This document shows, piece after piece, positions 63,082 to 64,000 of a stretch of 64,000 nt of DNA (position 1 is the stretch's first letter; each line of letters opens with the position of its first letter). This DNA is from Marinibacterium anthonyi (GTDB lineage: Bacteria; Pseudomonadota; Alphaproteobacteria; Rhodobacterales; Rhodobacteraceae): contig CP031585.1 in the NCBI GenBank assembly GCA_003217735.2, forward strand, positions 682,001 through 746,000. The letters run 5' to 3'. The notes under the pieces were generated by a model. The model made no database searches, was not told where the DNA came from, and worked only from the letters and a program-made list of their open reading frames with translations. Both the position numbers and the translations under genes were made by a program.

Positions 63082-64000
63082 TCACAGGATCGGATTGCCC
63101 CTGACAAAGGCCTGGGCAAGCTCCAGGCCGTCATCCAGGACGACCAGCGATGCCGCCCGGCCCGGCAGGATCCGGCCGAGGTCCGCAAACCCAAGGTAAT
63201 CCGCTGCCCGGGTCGAGGTCATGGCCGACACCAGTTCCATCGGCAGGCCCAGCGACATCAGCGACTGGAACACCCTGATCATCGTCGCGGCACTGCCGGC
63301 GCGGGTTTCGGGGTGGTCCTTCAGGTGGATATCCAGGCCATTCTTGATCACGGTCCGTCGCCCGCCCCGGGTGACGATTTCGCCATCGGGCAGCCCGGCG
63401 ACGCCGACCGCATCGGTAATCGCATAAAGTTGGGGGATGGCGCGGACGGCGGCCAGCAGCGTGGTGGGTTTCACATGGCGCAGGTCGCCCACGATCTCGG
63501 CATGGGTGGCATGGGCCAGCGCCCAGGACGCAACGCCGGGGTCCTTGTGATCCACCGGGGTCATGGCGTTGAACAGGTGGGTAAAACCGGTGAACCCGGC
63601 CGCAAAGGCGCTGTCGATCGTCGCCAGGTCGGCCACCGAATGGCCGATCTGGACCCGGGTGCCGCCTGCCGCCAGCAACCGGGCAACCTCCATTCCGCGG
63701 GGGATCTCGGGCGCGACCGTGGCCACGCGCAGCGGCACCATCGCCGCCCATTTCGCCGCCAGGTCCGTGTCGCCGTCCATCGGGGCATCCTGCGCGCCCA
63801 GCCGTTTGGGGTTGATGAACGGGCCTTCCAGGTGGGCGCCGCGGATCTCGGCTTCGCCCGCCCGCGGATCGGCCATCGCGCCGGCAATGGCATCCAGCGT
63901 GCCTTCGATCACCTCGGCGGTCGAGGTCGAGGTTGTCGGCAGGATCGCGACGGTGCCGTTTTGCGCATGAAACCGGACCATTGTGCGCACGGCTTCGACC
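63082..64000 (-). CDS. nagA: N-acetylglucosamine-6-phosphate deacetylase, C-terminal part
   Basis: The last 306 residues of NagA, cut by the window edge; the frame stays open to base 64000, so the true start lies beyond it. Motifs of the amidohydrolase fold: GAHLEGPF (metal-binding Glu), GHSVADLATI and FTHLFNAMTP (metal His), and AITDAVGVAGLPDGE (catalytic Asp). NagA removes the acetyl group from GlcNAc-6-phosphate; its product feeds NagB, coded at 25222. It is the first visible gene of the operon with the sugar ABC transporter. Confidence 0.94.
   Translation of the reverse strand, partial: VEAVRTMVRFHAQNGTVAILPTTSTSTAEVIEGTLDAIAGAMADPRAGEAEIRGAHLEGPFINPKRLGAQDAPMDGDTDLAAKWAAMVPLRVATVAPEIPRGMEVARLLAAGGTRVQIGHSVADLATIDSAFAAGFTGFTHLFNAMTPVDHKDPGVASWALAHATHAEIVGDLRHVKPTTLLAAVRAIPQLYAITDAVGVAGLPDGEIVTRGGRRTVIKNGLDIHLKDHPETRAGSAATMIRVFQSLMSLGLPMELVSAMTSTRAADYLGFADLGRILPGRAASLVVLDDGLELAQAFVRGNPIL

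Overview
The window is GC-rich, with tightly packed operons, frequent 4-base ATGA/GTGA start-stop overlaps and an alphaproteobacterial gene set: a Rhodobacterales-style che operon, an alpha-type fused cellulose synthase, a DppBCDF-type peptide transporter and a nag/sugar ABC operon. A marine or host-associated member of the Rhodobacteraceae (Roseobacter-like) is the most likely source. This is inferred from gene content, as no rRNA or complete tRNA gene was seen. No CRISPR array and no intact insertion sequence was seen.

Layout. 0-0.8 kb: a small periplasmic CusF-type copper protein, then a decayed integrase tail and a tRNA-3'-end-like sequence, which together look like the scar of an integrative element. 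0.8-5.3 kb: a minus-strand unit DUF3604 protein / membrane-anchored peptidyl-prolyl isomerase / HupE-UreJ-type membrane protein, with a divergent Crp/Fnr-type regulator. 5.8-15.4 kb: a complete chemotaxis operon (STAS, CheY, CheA, CheW, MCP, CheW, CheR, CheB), with a divergent pair coding a coiled-coil protein carrying a CheZ-like DxxxQ helix and a single-domain globin. 16.2-23.3 kb: a 2353-residue glycine-rich autotransporter. 23.5-26.0 kb: an amino-sugar patch (GNAT acetyltransferase, an RpiR-HTH/DeoR-sensor hybrid regulator, NagB). 26.2-27.6 kb: a truncated hemoglobin next to a PAS-like adenylate cyclase. 27.7-34.4 kb: a methyltransferase, a CadC-like regulator, an MscS channel and a flavin monooxygenase.

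34.4-45.1 kb: a peptide-scavenging locus. A dipeptide-type ABC transporter is split around a LysR regulator and is joined to a beta-lactamase-fold serine hydrolase, an alpha-oxoamine synthase-like PLP enzyme and an M55 D-aminopeptidase. This suggests use of D-amino-acid peptides. 45.1-48.9 kb: a second, diverged copy of the DUF3604/PPIase/HupE unit in the same order and orientation. 49.2-58.2 kb: an RTX repeat protein facing a compact cellulose operon (fused BcsA-BcsB, GH8 BcsZ, TPR protein). 58.7-64.0 kb: a MalEFGK-type sugar ABC operon headed by nagA, whose 5' end lies outside the window.

The most interesting parts are the twice-occurring DUF3604-foldase-HupE cassette, which lacks an experimentally defined role as far as I know; the truncated hemoglobin/adenylate cyclase pair; the DxxxQ coiled-coil plus globin pair beside the che operon; and the hybrid RpiR/DeoR regulator in the nag patch.
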